From contig NZ_JAKZAL010000004.1 of NCBI RefSeq assembly GCF_022538115.1, forward strand, positions 186,001 through 250,000: DNA of 64,000 nucleotides, given 5' to 3'. Positions 36,213-46,504 of this stretch are shown piece after piece. Source of the stretch: Cognataquiflexum rubidum. GTDB lineage: Bacteria; Bacteroidota; Bacteroidia; Cytophagales; Cyclobacteriaceae. Position numbers and translations under genes: made by a program. Numbering within the stretch: the stretch's first letter is position 1; the number at the start of each line of letters is the position of its first letter. Below the pieces are notes generated by a model. The model was not told where the DNA came from. It saw nothing but the letters and a program-made list of their open reading frames with translations, and searched no databases.

Positions 36213-37715
36213 ATGAAAAAAATTACCCAAAACGAAGTTTGGTTTATCACCGGAAGCCAACATCTATATGGTGAGGAGACTTTATCCAAGGTCTCTGAGC
36301 ATTCAGAAGTCATAGCCAAAGAACTAAACCAATCTGATGCGATTTCAGTCAAAATAATATTCAAACCTATTGTTAAAACCACTGAAGAGATATTCCAAAT
36401 CTGTCAGGATGCCAATCAAGCGGTGAATTGTATCGGAATCATTACTTGGATGCACACTTTTTCTCCTGCCAAAATGTGGATCAATGGACTCAAAATCCTG
36501 AATAAACCCCTACTCCATCTGCATACCCAATTCAATCGGGATATTCCCTGGAATTCCATCGATATGGATTTTATGAACCTCAACCAAAGTGCCCATGGAG
36601 ACCGGGAATTTGGTTTTTTGACAAGCCGAATGCGGATCAACAGAAAAGTCGTGGTGGGCTTTTGGCAGGACAAAGAAGTCCATGAGGAAATCGACGGTTG
36701 GTGCCGGGCAGCTAGCGGATGGCATGACTGGCAGGGCATGAAAATCGCAAGGTTTGGAGACAATATGCGCAATGTAGCAGTCACTGAAGGTGATAAAGTC
36801 GAGGCTGAAATGCGATTTGGATTTGCTGTCAACACCTTTCCTGTAGGAGATTTGGTCCAAAAAATCAATGCTGTGACCGAGTCAGAAATCAACAACCTGA
36901 TCAAAGAATATGAGAGTACTTATGCTTTGGCTGAAAATCTAAAAAACGGTGGTGAAAAAAGAGACTCTTTGGTCGAAGCTGCGAGGATAGAAATCGGATT
37001 GGAGCGATTTTTAACAGAAGGCGGATTCAAAGCTTTTTCCAACACATTTGAAGACCTGCATGGCATGCGCCAACTTCCGGGAATCGCTGTCCAAAGACTG
37101 ATGAACAAAGGTTTTGGCTATGCAGGTGAGGGAGATTGGAAAACAGCCGCTCTAGTCAGAGCAATGAAAGTAATGGGAACGGGATTGGAAGGCGGGAATG
37201 CCTTTATGGAAGATTACACCTATCATTTTGATCCTGAAAACACCCTTGTATTGGGTTCGCATATGCTTGAGGTGGATGAATGTCTCGCTTCAGGCAAACC
37301 TTCTTGCGAAGTTCATCCCTTGGGAATCGGAGGAAAAGAAGATCCTGTCAGGCTTGTTTTCAATGTAAAAGCCGGTAAAGGGCTCAATGCCTCCCTCGTG
37401 GATATGGGAAATAGATTCAGGATGATTGTCAATGAAGTCGAGGCTCTAGACGCTCCGCATGATTTGCCCAAATTACCGGTCGCCAGGGTTATGTGGAAAC
37501 CATTGCCTGATATGAAAACCGGTTGTGGAGCCTGGATTTTGGCCGGAGGTTCACACCATACCTGCTTCAGCCAAAATCTATCTACGACAATTCTAAATGA
37601 CTTTGCCAATATTGCAGGGATAGAATCTGTGAATATTGATTCACAAACCACTATCAGAAATCTTCAGAATGAGTTGAAATGGAGTGAGGTGTATTATAAG
37701 GTTTTTGATAAATAG
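36213..37715 (+). CDS. araA: L-arabinose isomerase
   Basis: From the ATG at 36213 the product is 500 residues, the standard length. An AAGGAAA ribosome-binding site lies just upstream. Conserved parts include '[17 protein letters not shown]', '[12 protein letters not shown]', '[28 protein letters not shown]' and the C-terminal '[10 protein letters not shown]'. It interconverts L-arabinose and L-ribulose with Mn2+. With araB and araD it gives a complete route to xylulose-5-phosphate. No arabinose transporter is encoded in this locus. Confidence 0.97.
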   Translation: MKKITQNEVWFITGSQHLYGEETLSKVSEHSEVIAKELNQSDAISVKIIFKPIVKTTEEIFQICQDANQAVNCIGIITWMHTFSPAKMWINGLKILNKPLLHLHTQFNRDIPWNSIDMDFMNLNQSAHGDREFGFLTSRMRINRKVVVGFWQDKEVHEEIDGWCRAASGWHDWQGMKIARFGDNMRNVAVTEGDKVEAEMRFGFAVNTFPVGDLVQKINAVTESEINNLIKEYESTYALAENLKNGGEKRDSLVEAARIEIGLERFLTEGGFKAFSNTFEDLHGMRQLPGIAVQRLMNKGFGYAGEGDWKTAALVRAMKVMGTGLEGGNAFMEDYTYHFDPENTLVLGSHMLEVDECLASGKPSCEVHPLGIGGKEDPVRLVFNVKAGKGLNASLVDMGNRFRMIVNEVEALDAPHDLPKLPVARVMWKPLPDMKTGCGAWILAGGSHHTCFSQNLSTTILNDFANIAGIESVNIDSQTTIRNLQNELKWSEVYYKVFDK

Positions 37716-37877
37716 AAGGAGTCGATAGTTGGCAGACAATAGTCCATAGATCGTGGTTTGAATTAATTTGAGAAGACATTCATGCTTCTTTTGGATGGCT
37801 CTCTCTAAAAAAAACCTAAAATCATTTATTTAAAGAGTCATACATTTTTTTGGCTTTCAGATAAAAATAAAAATGGG

Positions 37878-37995
37878 CCTCGGCAAGCTCGGCCACCGCA
37901 GATTCGGCATTGGAGGGGAAGGGGAAATGCGGCTTCGCCGCATTTCCCCTTCCCCTCCTCAGTAAAAATCATCTCGGACACCGAGCTTGCCGAGG
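37878..37995. repeat. Large nested hairpin
   Basis: Outer arms CCTCGGCAAGCTCGG (37878-37892) and its exact complement (37981-37995) enclose a second inverted repeat with perfect 22-bp arms (37912-37933 and 37937-37958) separated by only three bases. The inner arms are purine-rich on one strand (GGAGGGGAAGGGG). The unit lies between araA and the GIY-YIG gene, in a 328-bp gap with no gene. Confidence 0.9.
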
Positions 37996-38043
37996 TGCCA
38001 TTATAGTTTTACCCCCCCCCTCTTTCTACCAAATATTTAAAAA

Positions 38044-38319
38044 TCAATTATTTGAAAGTAGTTTCAACCTTTTAATATCCCCATTTATAAATGCTTCCTT
38101 TTTATCATGACTCCACTTTTGTATTTGTTTTTCTCTATTGAAAGCAAGGTCAATTCTGTCAAACTCTTCAACATAAACCAGTCTTACCGGAAGATTCTTT
38201 TTTGTAAAATTAGAACCTTGGCCTAGTTGATGTTGTTCAATTCTCAGATCTAAGTTTTTTGTACTCCCAACATAGTATTGCCCATTTCCGCAAATCAAAA
38301 TATACATGTAAGCTACCAT
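38044..38319 (-). CDS. GIY-YIG nuclease-family protein
   Basis: The 91-residue protein has the GIY-YIG core 'YMYILICGNGQYYVGSTKNLDLRIEQH', including the conserved Arg and the Tyr pair. Downstream comes 'PVRLVYVEEFDRIDLAFNREKQIQKWSHDKKEAFI', with the usual 'A..REKQIK.W..KKEALI' pattern. This is the small UPF0213/YhbQ-like type, a possible DNA nuclease common as single genes in Bacteroidota. The gene sits beside the large nested hairpin and has no obvious partner. Confidence 0.92.
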   Translation of the reverse strand: MVAYMYILICGNGQYYVGSTKNLDLRIEQHQLGQGSNFTKKNLPVRLVYVEEFDRIDLAFNREKQIQKWSHDKKEAFINGDIKRLKLLSNN

Positions 38320-38455
38320 ATACCTTCTTATTTCGTGGGAATTTGAAATCCATCAACTTAAAGTTACTCATTTTATCATTTTTTGAAATAAGGTTACTAA
38401 ATTCTAGTTATTCAAACCTTTGTCTTAAATCTCAATCTTATCTTTTGCGATCTGG

Positions 38456-38484
38456 ATAAACCCCGCTTCTTCCGGGTATTTTTT
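38456..38484 (+). terminator. Weak terminator-like hairpin
   Basis: AAACCCCGCTTCTTCCGGG followed by TATTTTTTG forms a short GC stem with a T-run. It resembles the hairpins in the dispersed repeats. It sits in the 291-bp gap before the YfhO gene. Confidence 0.4.
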
Positions 38485-38610
38485 GTGGGACCACCTCTTT
38501 GGTTGGGCTTGGTAAGGGATTTTAAGTGAATTTGGAAATTGAAAAGCAGGCGGATAATCCTATTTATTTTTTAATTTGCGCCATTCTTTCAAAAAGAACT
38601 GACTCGGATC

Positions 38611-41037
38611 ATGCAGATCAACTTCAAAAATAACATCTTGCCGCACCTTGTAGGAGTTGTGGTCTTTTACCTCATCGTATTGTTTTATTTCTCTCCGGCT
38701 ATTTTTGATGGCAAAATCATTTTCCAATATGATATCTTACAGTGGGAAGGTGCTGCCAAGGAAGTCATGGATTACAGGGCCGAAACAGGTGAGGAAGCAC
38801 TTTGGACCAACAGCATGTTTGGCGGGATGCCGGCTTATTTGGTGAGCTTTGAAGTTCCGGGAGACATTACCAATTTCCTGATTAAAGTGGTCACATTGGG
38901 ACTACCCCACCCTGTCAACTCCTTGTTTTTTGGAATGGTGGCCATGTATATCCTGCTTTTGAGTTTCAAAGTCCGACCTGAATTTTCAATTGCGGGTGCA
39001 GTGGCTTTTGCCTTCAATACCTTCCATATCATCAGCTTGGATGCAGGACACAATGCCAAAATCTGGGCCATCTGCCTGATTCCTCTGATTTTGGCAGGGA
39101 TTCATTTGGCATTCTCAGGAAAAAAGATTTTGGGTCTTGCGCTTTTTGCTTTTGGTTTGATGCTCCAACTCAAATTCAACCACCTTCAGATTACCTATTA
39201 CACTTTGTTGATTGTGTTGATTTATGGCGTCGGACAAATTGTGGATTCGTATCAATCTAAAAGCCTACCTGCCTTTGGAAAAACGCTGCTCATCCTGGTT
39301 TTGGGCGCCTGTCTTGCTGTCGGATCCAATCTTAGCAGGTTTATGACGGTACTGGAATACGGTGAATATTCCACAAGAGGACAATCCAATATTACTTCAG
39401 CCAATACTTCTGAAGGCGGTTTGGACAGAGACTATGCCTTCAACTGGTCGCAGGGAAAAATGGAAACTCTCACTCTCTTGGTTCCTTTTATATATGGTGG
39501 TGGAAGTGGGGAAGCTTTGCCAAAAGATTCTAATTCAGAACAGGCTTTGCGGAGCAATGGCGTTGAAAGTGCCCAAGCAACAGGGTTTATTGAAAAAGCG
39601 CCTACCTATTGGGGAGAGCAGCCGGGAACAGGAGGTCCTATTTACGGTGGGGCGATTATGCTTTTTCTGTTTGTTTTGGGTTTGATTTATGCTCCAAAGA
39701 CGTATAAATATGTGTTCCTTTCGATTACGATCTTGTCCATTTTTCTTGCTTTTGGAAAAAATCTTGCTTGGTTCAATGACTTGATTTTCGATATTCTTCC
39801 TGGCTACAACAAATTCAGGGCAGTAACCATGGCCCTTTCAATTGCCCTTTTTGCTATCCCTGTTTTGGGAAGTTTGGGTTTGGAGTACCTATTCAGAAGC
39901 GGTGATAATAAATCCTTAATCCAAAACGTTTCGATCGCTTTGGGAAGTACAGCCGGTTTGGCTTTGTTTTTCATGCTTTTTGCAGGAATGTTTGGATTCA
40001 GGGCACCTGTAGATGCCAACTTGCCAGAATGGCTTGTCGACGCTATCCAACAGGACAGAAAATCAATGCTTCAAAGCAGTGCTTTCAAAAGTCTCATTTT
40101 CATTTTGCTTGCTGCAGGTTTGATTTGGGCAAGTTTGAAAAACAAAATCTCAACACAAATAGCCGGATTGTCCATCGCATTGTTGATTGCTATCGACCTT
40201 TGGATGATCAATAAAAGATACCTGAATGAAGACTCGTTTCAGGCCAGTCCTTCAGCACAGTTTTTTGCAAAAACACCTGCTGATGCAAAAATCCTGAATG
40301 ACCAAGGATATTTTAGGGTAATCAATCTGGAAAATCCTTTCAACGATGCGCGAACAAGTTATTTCTTCAACAGCATCGGTGGTTACCATGGAGCGAAAAT
40401 GAAGCGTTACCAAGAATTAACTGAAAACGTATTGGGTTCTGAAATTCAGTCTTTTATCCAAAAAGCACAGGAAGGAGATTTCGATTGGCAGGGACTGAAA
40501 GCACTGAATATGCTCAACACCAAATATGTGGTCGCAGGTCAAGCTGAGAATGCCGTGTTTAGTAATCCCGAAGCAAATGGGCCGGCTTGGTTCCCCACAA
40601 CGATCCGAAACGTCACCTCCAACGAAGATGAAATCAAACTCATTTCTCAGATGGATATAAAAAATGAAGCAACTGTCAATGAGACTGAGTTTGGTACTGT
40701 CCAGACTGGTTCGGGTTCTGTTGCCATCACTTCCCAAAAACCAAATGAGTTGAAATATTCTGTTGAAGCGACAAAAGCCGGTTTGGTTGTCTTTTCTGAG
40801 ATATACTATCCCAAAGGATGGAAAGCACTTGTCAATGGGCAAGAAACCGATATAATTAGAACCAATTACCTGCTTCGGGGCATATCTGTTCCTGCAGGAA
40901 AATCTGAGGTTCTAATGAAATTTGAGCCGGATAGCTACTACAATACCAAGACGGTCACCATCATTTTTCAATATCTTATCCTCCTCACATTGATTGGGGG
41001 AACGTTTTTGTCAATTAAACCTTTTCTAAAACCATGA
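38611..41037 (+). CDS. YfhO-family integral membrane protein
   Basis: The 808-residue protein has about a dozen hydrophobic segments: 'GVVVFYLIVLFYFSPAIF' near the start, then a long run between residues 100 and 535, and a final one at the C-terminus. A soluble domain lies at about 545-780. The sequence 'EEALWTNSMFGGMPAYL' is typical of the YfhO/GT-C-like family. These are implicated in glycosylation of cell-envelope polymers, using a lipid-linked donor. Its stop overlaps the following methyltransferase start by ATGA. It begins an operon with a methyltransferase, glycosyltransferase and flippase. Confidence 0.88.
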   Translation: MQINFKNNILPHLVGVVVFYLIVLFYFSPAIFDGKIIFQYDILQWEGAAKEVMDYRAETGEEALWTNSMFGGMPAYLVSFEVPGDITNFLIKVVTLGLPHPVNSLFFGMVAMYILLLSFKVRPEFSIAGAVAFAFNTFHIISLDAGHNAKIWAICLIPLILAGIHLAFSGKKILGLALFAFGLMLQLKFNHLQITYYTLLIVLIYGVGQIVDSYQSKSLPAFGKTLLILVLGACLAVGSNLSRFMTVLEYGEYSTRGQSNITSANTSEGGLDRDYAFNWSQGKMETLTLLVPFIYGGGSGEALPKDSNSEQALRSNGVESAQATGFIEKAPTYWGEQPGTGGPIYGGAIMLFLFVLGLIYAPKTYKYVFLSITILSIFLAFGKNLAWFNDLIFDILPGYNKFRAVTMALSIALFAIPVLGSLGLEYLFRSGDNKSLIQNVSIALGSTAGLALFFMLFAGMFGFRAPVDANLPEWLVDAIQQDRKSMLQSSAFKSLIFILLAAGLIWASLKNKISTQIAGLSIALLIAIDLWMINKRYLNEDSFQASPSAQFFAKTPADAKILNDQGYFRVINLENPFNDARTSYFFNSIGGYHGAKMKRYQELTENVLGSEIQSFIQKAQEGDFDWQGLKALNMLNTKYVVAGQAENAVFSNPEANGPAWFPTTIRNVTSNEDEIKLISQMDIKNEATVNETEFGTVQTGSGSVAITSQKPNELKYSVEATKAGLVVFSEIYYPKGWKALVNGQETDIIRTNYLLRGISVPAGKSEVLMKFEPDSYYNTKTVTIIFQYLILLTLIGGTFLSIKPFLKP

Positions 41038-41750
41038 GCAAAAAGGAAGAAGTAAAGGAGTTTTATGATGAATATGTGACCAAGCAGGAAAAGACGGGGA
41101 TTAATTCACGCCACATATCCATCATTGATAAGCTTGTCCAATCAGGGTTAAAATCCAATCATAATGTGTTGGAGGTTGGTTGCGGTATCGGCACGGTCAG
41201 TCAATTGATCGCGAAGAAAACCCCAAAAGGAAAAGTTTTGGCGGTTGACATCAGCGAAAAAAGCGTAGAAAAAGCCAAAATCCTTTGGAAGCAATTTTCC
41301 AATCTAAGCTTCGAAGTTTCTGACATGAGCGATTTTACCAAATCCGGTCAGACATTTGATTATTTTGTTTTTCCTGACGTTTTGGAACATATTCCTGTAG
41401 AGCAGCACTCCAATCTGTTTGCCAGAATAGATGCCCACTCCCACGAAGGTTCGGTGGTATTCATCCATATCCCTGCACCTAGGTTTTTGCAATATAACAT
41501 CAGTAACGAACCCCAAAAGCTCCAAATTATTGACCAACCTTTAGACACCGCTACTTTGGTTGCTGCTTTAAGAGACAATGGCTATTATCTCGACAGGATG
41601 GAAACTTATCCTGTTTTCTTTGAGGAAAAAGATTACCAATACTTTGTTTTCAGAAGAAATACCAAAGTCACCAAAAGTACTTTAAGGGGAAAATGGCCCG
41701 TTTTTATAGAAAGGACATTTCTTAAAATCAAAAACAGTATCTTTCTGTAG
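41034..41750 (+). CDS. SAM-dependent methyltransferase
   Basis: The 238-residue protein has the class I methyltransferase motifs: 'VLEVGCGIGTVSQLIA' (motif I), 'VLAVDISEKSVEKAK' and 'YFVFPDVLEHIP'. It is most like Methyltransf_11/23 proteins acting on small molecules or glycolipid intermediates. It overlaps the YfhO gene by four bases and precedes a glycosyltransferase gene by 38 bp. The context suggests modification of a glycan or its lipid carrier. Confidence 0.88.
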   Translation: MSKKEEVKEFYDEYVTKQEKTGINSRHISIIDKLVQSGLKSNHNVLEVGCGIGTVSQLIAKKTPKGKVLAVDISEKSVEKAKILWKQFSNLSFEVSDMSDFTKSGQTFDYFVFPDVLEHIPVEQHSNLFARIDAHSHEGSVVFIHIPAPRFLQYNISNEPQKLQIIDQPLDTATLVAALRDNGYYLDRMETYPVFFEEKDYQYFVFRRNTKVTKSTLRGKWPVFIERTFLKIKNSIFL

Positions 41751-41788
41751 CCAATTCTCAATAATTCAGATCCATTTCAAGACAATCT

Positions 41789-42811
41789 ATGATTATTTAT
41801 ACCTATCCAGTACGGACTGCATTTACGGATAGAGATGTTGAAATGATCCAGACTAAGTTTTCCATCAAAACACTTCAGTTTACCCAAAACCCAGTTGCTC
41901 TCCCCTTTTTCTTTATTCTCCAGTTTTTTCAATTGGTAATCTTATTGCCAAAGACGACATATTATTTATGTTTTTTTGGTGGATATCATTCTGTACTACC
42001 GACCTTCTTTGGCAAGATTTTCAAGAAAAAAGTTTTTATCCAATGTGGAGGAACTGATGCCGTCAATATGCCGGAGATAAACTACGGGAATTTCAGAAAG
42101 AAATGGCTGAGAATGGCGACTGTTTACAGTTTCAAAAACTGCACAAAAATCCTACCTGTTGCAGATTCTCTTATCCAATCGGACTATAAATACGATCCGG
42201 CCATTTCATCCAAACAGGGACTGAAAAACCTGATTCCCGATCTAAAAACACCGATCAAGACTATCCACAATGGTTTTGATACTGATTTTTGGATTGACTT
42301 TGGAAAGGAAAGGAAGCCGATGACCTTTATCACTGTGGCAAAAGGAATCTCCAATCCTGTCAGAGCTAGGATCAAGGGGATTGATATGATCGAATTGATT
42401 GCAGGAAGATTTCCTGAGGCCACATTTACCCTGGTAGGTGATCTTGACTATGTCCCAACGGCGAAAAATATTTCCACTACCGGACCCAAAGACAAAGAAG
42501 GATTGAAGGAATTGTACAACAGTCACCGCTTTTATTTGCAGTTGTCAACTTCTGAAGGGTTTCCCAATGCACTTGCTGAAGCCATGCTGTGTGGTTGCGT
42601 TCCTATTGGTTCAGCAGTCGGGGATATTCCTTTGATCATAGATGATTCTGGTTTTATTTTGGATCAAAAAAATCCCGATAGATTAGCCAAAATAATCCAA
42701 GAGGTTTTAAACATGGATTTTGAAAAGAAAAGATCAAAATCCAGAAACAAAATCTTGAAAGATTATCCTTATTCCAAAAGAAAAAAAGAATTATTGGGAT
42801 TGTTTAACTGA
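41789..42811 (+). CDS. Glycosyltransferase family 4
   Basis: The 340-residue protein has the GT-B C-terminal signature 'ATFTLVGDLDYVPTAKNI', and 'SEGFPNALAEAMLCGCVPIGSAVGDIPLII' with the conserved glutamates of the GT4 donor site. The N-terminal half ('CFFGGYHSVLPTFFGKIFKKKVFIQCGG') fits the acceptor domain. It probably transfers a sugar during surface polysaccharide synthesis. It lies 8 bp before the flippase gene. Confidence 0.9.
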   Translation: MIIYTYPVRTAFTDRDVEMIQTKFSIKTLQFTQNPVALPFFFILQFFQLVILLPKTTYYLCFFGGYHSVLPTFFGKIFKKKVFIQCGGTDAVNMPEINYGNFRKKWLRMATVYSFKNCTKILPVADSLIQSDYKYDPAISSKQGLKNLIPDLKTPIKTIHNGFDTDFWIDFGKERKPMTFITVAKGISNPVRARIKGIDMIELIAGRFPEATFTLVGDLDYVPTAKNISTTGPKDKEGLKELYNSHRFYLQLSTSEGFPNALAEAMLCGCVPIGSAVGDIPLIIDDSGFILDQKNPDRLAKIIQEVLNMDFEKKRSKSRNKILKDYPYSKRKKELLGLFN

Positions 42812-42819
42812 TTAATCCA

Positions 42820-44298
42820 TTGGAAAAATTTGCCCGACAAAGCATTCTGACTACCCTCTCCCATTATTTGGGAGTGGCAATTGGGTATTTCAATGTATTG
42901 TGGCTCTTTCCGTATTCCCTTGCCCCTGAGCAAATCGGAGTCTTCAGAACAGTACAGGACATGGCGATGCTTTTGGTTCCCTTTGCACAGTTGGGCTTGG
43001 GAAATGCCATCACGAGGTTTTTTCCCCAACTCAAAAGCAAGCAGGGTTCTTTCCTCACTTTCAGTGTTTTGGTCACCTTGATGGGGTTTATTGCTGTCTC
43101 TCTTTTGTTTTTTATTTTCAAAAGCCAAATTATCGCTGCCTTTGCCGTCAATTCCCCGCAGGTCATTGACTTCTTCGTTGTGGTATTGTTGATTACCCTA
43201 TTTGCAGTAGTCAATACTGTTTTGGATGCCTTCAGCAGGTCTTATATGAAGATCGCAATACCGACATTACTCAGAGAGGTATTTTTGCGTTTGCTTTCGA
43301 CAGTGCTCGTTTCGGTCTATTTAGTCGGTTGGATAGACTTTGATCAGATGATTTGGGGATTATCGCTCAATTACCTCATCGTACTTGGAAGCTTGATAAT
43401 CTACATGTTCCGCATTGGGATATTCCGCGTTGAAACAGATTTCTTTTTTGAAAGAAAGGGCTTCAAATCAGAGTTTCTTAATTATAGCTTCATCACTTTA
43501 CTCGGCACTGCCGGAGGCATTTTGATCATGAAAATTGACAGCTTGATGGTGAGTTCTATGATCGGATTAGAAGCCAACGCGATATATAACATTGCTTTTT
43601 CAATTGCCATTGTCATGGAAATGCCACGCAGAGCCATCTCTCAGGTCAGTATGCCTGTAGTGGCTGATTTTTTTTCCAAAAAGGAATTCCCCAAAATAGA
43701 CAAGTTGTATAAAGACATTGCCGTAAATCAGACTTTGATTTGTGTTCTGTTATTCCTCGGGATTTGGTCCAATATTGATAATCTCTATCACTTTGTACCA
43801 AACAATACCATTTACGAGGCCGGAAAATGGGTCGTTCTTTGGATCGGATTTGGAAAAATGTGTGACATCGTCTTTTCCATAAACGGAGAAATCATTGTTT
43901 TTTCCAAATACTACATTTTCAATATTACCGCCACCGTCATCATGAGTGTTGCCGTTGTGGTATTCAATTTATTGCTCATTCCTTCCTATGGTATAGAAGG
44001 GGCAGCATTTGCCTCATTTTTGGCCATGTTTCTCTATAATTTCATCAAATACCTCTATATCAAAATAAGACTTTCCTTTGAGCCATTTTCGTGGGATGTA
44101 TTGAAAATCATTCTTTTGGGAGTGGCTATTTATTTTGTTCAAGCTTATTTTTTTAGAGACAATCTATCCGGAATTGCCGATATGGTCATCCGATCCGGGG
44201 CAATCACTTTATTGTATGGATTGGGGATTGTTGCATTGGGCGTAGCCAAAGAAAATCAGAAAAAAGTAATTCAAAAAATAAAAGGGCTCAGGCCTTAG
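42820..44298 (+). CDS. Polysaccharide flippase (MATE/Wzx-like)
   Basis: The 492-residue protein has about 12-14 membrane segments and the MOP-superfamily pattern near residue 245 ('IYNIAFSIAIVMEMPRRAISQVSMPVVADFF'). It would move lipid-linked oligosaccharide across the cytoplasmic membrane. The best frame start is TTG at 42820; no ATG is available before the first membrane segment. It is the last gene of the YfhO-methyltransferase-GT4 group, with no polymerase in view. Confidence 0.88.
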   Translation: MEKFARQSILTTLSHYLGVAIGYFNVLWLFPYSLAPEQIGVFRTVQDMAMLLVPFAQLGLGNAITRFFPQLKSKQGSFLTFSVLVTLMGFIAVSLLFFIFKSQIIAAFAVNSPQVIDFFVVVLLITLFAVVNTVLDAFSRSYMKIAIPTLLREVFLRLLSTVLVSVYLVGWIDFDQMIWGLSLNYLIVLGSLIIYMFRIGIFRVETDFFFERKGFKSEFLNYSFITLLGTAGGILIMKIDSLMVSSMIGLEANAIYNIAFSIAIVMEMPRRAISQVSMPVVADFFSKKEFPKIDKLYKDIAVNQTLICVLLFLGIWSNIDNLYHFVPNNTIYEAGKWVVLWIGFGKMCDIVFSINGEIIVFSKYYIFNITATVIMSVAVVVFNLLLIPSYGIEGAAFASFLAMFLYNFIKYLYIKIRLSFEPFSWDVLKIILLGVAIYFVQAYFFRDNLSGIADMVIRSGAITLLYGLGIVALGVAKENQKKVIQKIKGLRP

Positions 44299-44839
44299 AG
44301 TGTTACCAAACCTCTTTACTGACAGGATTTGAGCTGCCACGAGATCCGCAAACTTCCACTGTTATCCTGCATCCGGAGATACGAGGTCCTTTATCGCTAA
44401 AGGATGAGGCCTGTTTTTGGAAAGGGCTTCACTCGGGATTGTTTTATAATTGTGAAGTCGGAACATGTCGGCGACCCGAGCCATTTGTGCAAATATACAA
44501 AATAATGACAGATTGGACCGATTGCTTTTTCATAAAAAACCCTGCAAAAATCAGCAATCAGGCTAATTTTCCTTACAAAGAAGGAATCTTTTTGATTGAC
44601 CAAAAATCATTTTGTCAAGAACTTAAAATATGTATTTTTATTGGGTAAAAAATTAAAAAAAAGAAACTGATCAAATATTCAACCAACCTGTCAAAACTAT
44701 TTGTTCAAAATCCGCTGATTTGCAGTATAAAAATCCGTCTTTAATTTTGAATCGATAAATTGACAAAATTTTATTCTTCATTCAACTATTTTTCATCATT
44801 GGATTCACGTAACTTTGCTGTTCGAAAAGGCTAAATAAA
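44299..44839. other. 540-bp intergenic stretch
   Basis: No gene is supported. Frames on either strand are short and overlap a hairpin-rich segment (CTTCACTCGGG…GTGAAG near 44427-44457). The last 80 bases carry a possible promoter for the universal stress gene. Confidence 0.5.
44810..44817 (+). promoter_or_regulatory. Candidate Bacteroidota -7 element
   Basis: TAACTTTG matches the TAnnTTTG -7 consensus of Bacteroidota vegetative promoters and lies 23 bp upstream of the universal stress gene. I could not place a matching -33 TTTG at the expected spacing. Confidence 0.4.
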
Positions 44840-45763
44840 ATGTATCAAATAAAAAAGCTCCTCGTTTGTCTTGACCAAAGTAATTTGGATGAAACCTTGA
44901 TAAGGTTTGCTTCTTTTGTGTCTCGGGTCAATCAGACTAAGAAAATCTATTTTACCAACGTCATCAGAAACCTCCAAATTCCAAAGGAAGTATTGGAGGA
45001 ATTTCCGAATCTCATTGAAAACATGGTTGAGGAAAGAAAAAGACAGATGATAGAAATGGTAGAAAAAAACTTTGGGAAAAAAGAGGATATAGAATTTTCC
45101 TTTGTTGTCAAAGAAGGTCAGCTAAGCAAAAAAATCTTAAAACTTGCCCACGAAAAGTCTGTCGATATGATTATCATAGGCAGAAAGGTAACACTACCGG
45201 GCACAGGAGTTGTATCGCAAAGACTTGCTCGAAGAGCGAGTTGCTCCCTTTTGATTATTCCCGAAAAAGCTGAACCAAAAATGGACAAGCTACTGGTTCC
45301 GTCGGATTTTTCAGATTATTCCAAAGACGCATTGGAAGAGGCAGTCCTGATCGTAGAAAAATACGGCGGAAAAGCAGAGATAATTTGTCAAAATGTGTTT
45401 ACGATACCTTCGGGATATCATTTTACAGGCAAAAGCTTTGAAGAGTTCACTTCCATCATGCTGATGCACGCCGAGATCAATTTTAAGAAATTTATAAGAA
45501 ACATAGACACCAAAAACATCAAAATCACTCCTATTTATACACAGGATGACGACGATGACCCTGTGGAGGAAATCATCGCCAAAGCGAAAGAAATTCAAGC
45601 AGATGGCATAATCATCGGTGTCAAAGGAAGAACTGCAGCCACGGCTTTGTTTATTGGAAGTATGGCGGAGCGCCTGATCCAACTGAATGAAACCTTTCCA
45701 CTTCTCGTCACAAGGCCTAAAGGTAAAAATGCCGGAATCCTCGATTACATCCTTGAAATCTAG
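44840..45763 (+). CDS. Universal stress protein with two UspA domains
   Basis: The 307-residue protein has two UspA domains in tandem. The second contains 'GVKGRTAATALFIGS', an exact G-x2-G-x9-G-S ATP-binding motif; the first has 'GRKVTLPGTGVVSQRLARRASCSLLIIP', a looser version. Such tandem proteins bind ATP and are made under starvation, oxidative or respiratory stress. It stands alone; a strong terminator follows at 45788-45828. Confidence 0.93.
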   Translation: MYQIKKLLVCLDQSNLDETLIRFASFVSRVNQTKKIYFTNVIRNLQIPKEVLEEFPNLIENMVEERKRQMIEMVEKNFGKKEDIEFSFVVKEGQLSKKILKLAHEKSVDMIIIGRKVTLPGTGVVSQRLARRASCSLLIIPEKAEPKMDKLLVPSDFSDYSKDALEEAVLIVEKYGGKAEIICQNVFTIPSGYHFTGKSFEEFTSIMLMHAEINFKKFIRNIDTKNIKITPIYTQDDDDDPVEEIIAKAKEIQADGIIIGVKGRTAATALFIGSMAERLIQLNETFPLLVTRPKGKNAGILDYILEI

Positions 45764-45787
45764 ACAATCGCTGATTAAACACACTAT

Positions 45788-45828
45788 ATCCGGACCTCAG
45801 GTATTTTCCTAGGACCGGATTTTTTTTT
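45788..45828 (+). terminator. Strong rho-independent terminator
   Basis: ATCCGG near 45788 pairs with CCGGAT at 45815-45820 with an extended inner stem (CCT/AGG), followed by nine T. It ends the universal stress gene transcript. Confidence 0.85.
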
Positions 45829-45904
45829 GATTTGGGGTTTTATCCGTCAGATATAATTAACTTCAAATACATTACGCTCAGGATTAAACTTCTTGGCAAT
45901 ATTC

Positions 45905-46468
45905 ATGTCAAAGAATCCGATGATATCAATCAGTGACCTAGAACTTTTGGAAATGATCCGAAATCCCGAATCAAGGGAGAGAGGGTTTAGGTTGCTTGTA
46001 GAAATGTATCAGAAAAGAGTTTATGGTATTATCCGGAAAATGCTCATCATCCACGAAGATGCAGATGATGTCACCCAAAATACCTTTATCAAAGCGTTTA
46101 GGAACATCGAAAGCTTTCATGGAAACTCTACCCTATTTACGTGGTTGTATAGAATAGCGACAAATGAAAGCCTCAATTTCTTGGAGAAAAAGAAGAGGAG
46201 GTTTTTCTTTCCGATTGAAGACCATATGGAAGCCATGTCAGGCTATCTGGACCAATCGGGGCTTATATCCGGAGAAGAAATAGAAATCAAGCTTCAAAAA
46301 GCCCTTCTAAAGTTGCCTGATAAGCAAAGGCTCGTGTTCAACATGCGGTATTTTGATGACCTGAGTTATGAACAAATCAGCCAAATTACCCAAACTTCAG
46401 TGGGTGCCTTGAAAGCGAGTTATCACCATGCCGTCAAAAAAATAGAAAATGAACTTCATACTGACTAA
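45905..46468 (+). CDS. ECF-type RNA polymerase sigma factor
   Basis: From the ATG at 45905 the product is 187 residues; a TTG 12 bases earlier is an alternative. It has sigma region 2 ('VYGIIRKMLIIHEDADDVTQNTFIKAFRNIESFHGNSTLFTWLYRIATNESLNFL') and region 4 ('LPDKQRLVFNMRYFDDLSYEQISQITQTSVGALKASYHHAVKKIE'). It starts a small operon with a possible anti-sigma-like membrane protein and a Spy-like periplasmic protein, a layout often seen for envelope-stress sigma factors. Confidence 0.93.
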   Translation: MSKNPMISISDLELLEMIRNPESRERGFRLLVEMYQKRVYGIIRKMLIIHEDADDVTQNTFIKAFRNIESFHGNSTLFTWLYRIATNESLNFLEKKKRRFFFPIEDHMEAMSGYLDQSGLISGEEIEIKLQKALLKLPDKQRLVFNMRYFDDLSYEQISQITQTSVGALKASYHHAVKKIENELHTD

Positions 46469-46504
46469 ACCTCAGTATCTTAAACATGTCTAACACATTG
46501 TAAT

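Noticed and set aside
44397-44648. Small genes in the gap before the universal stress gene
   Set aside because: Opposing short frames cross a hairpin-rich stretch and show no protein-like features.
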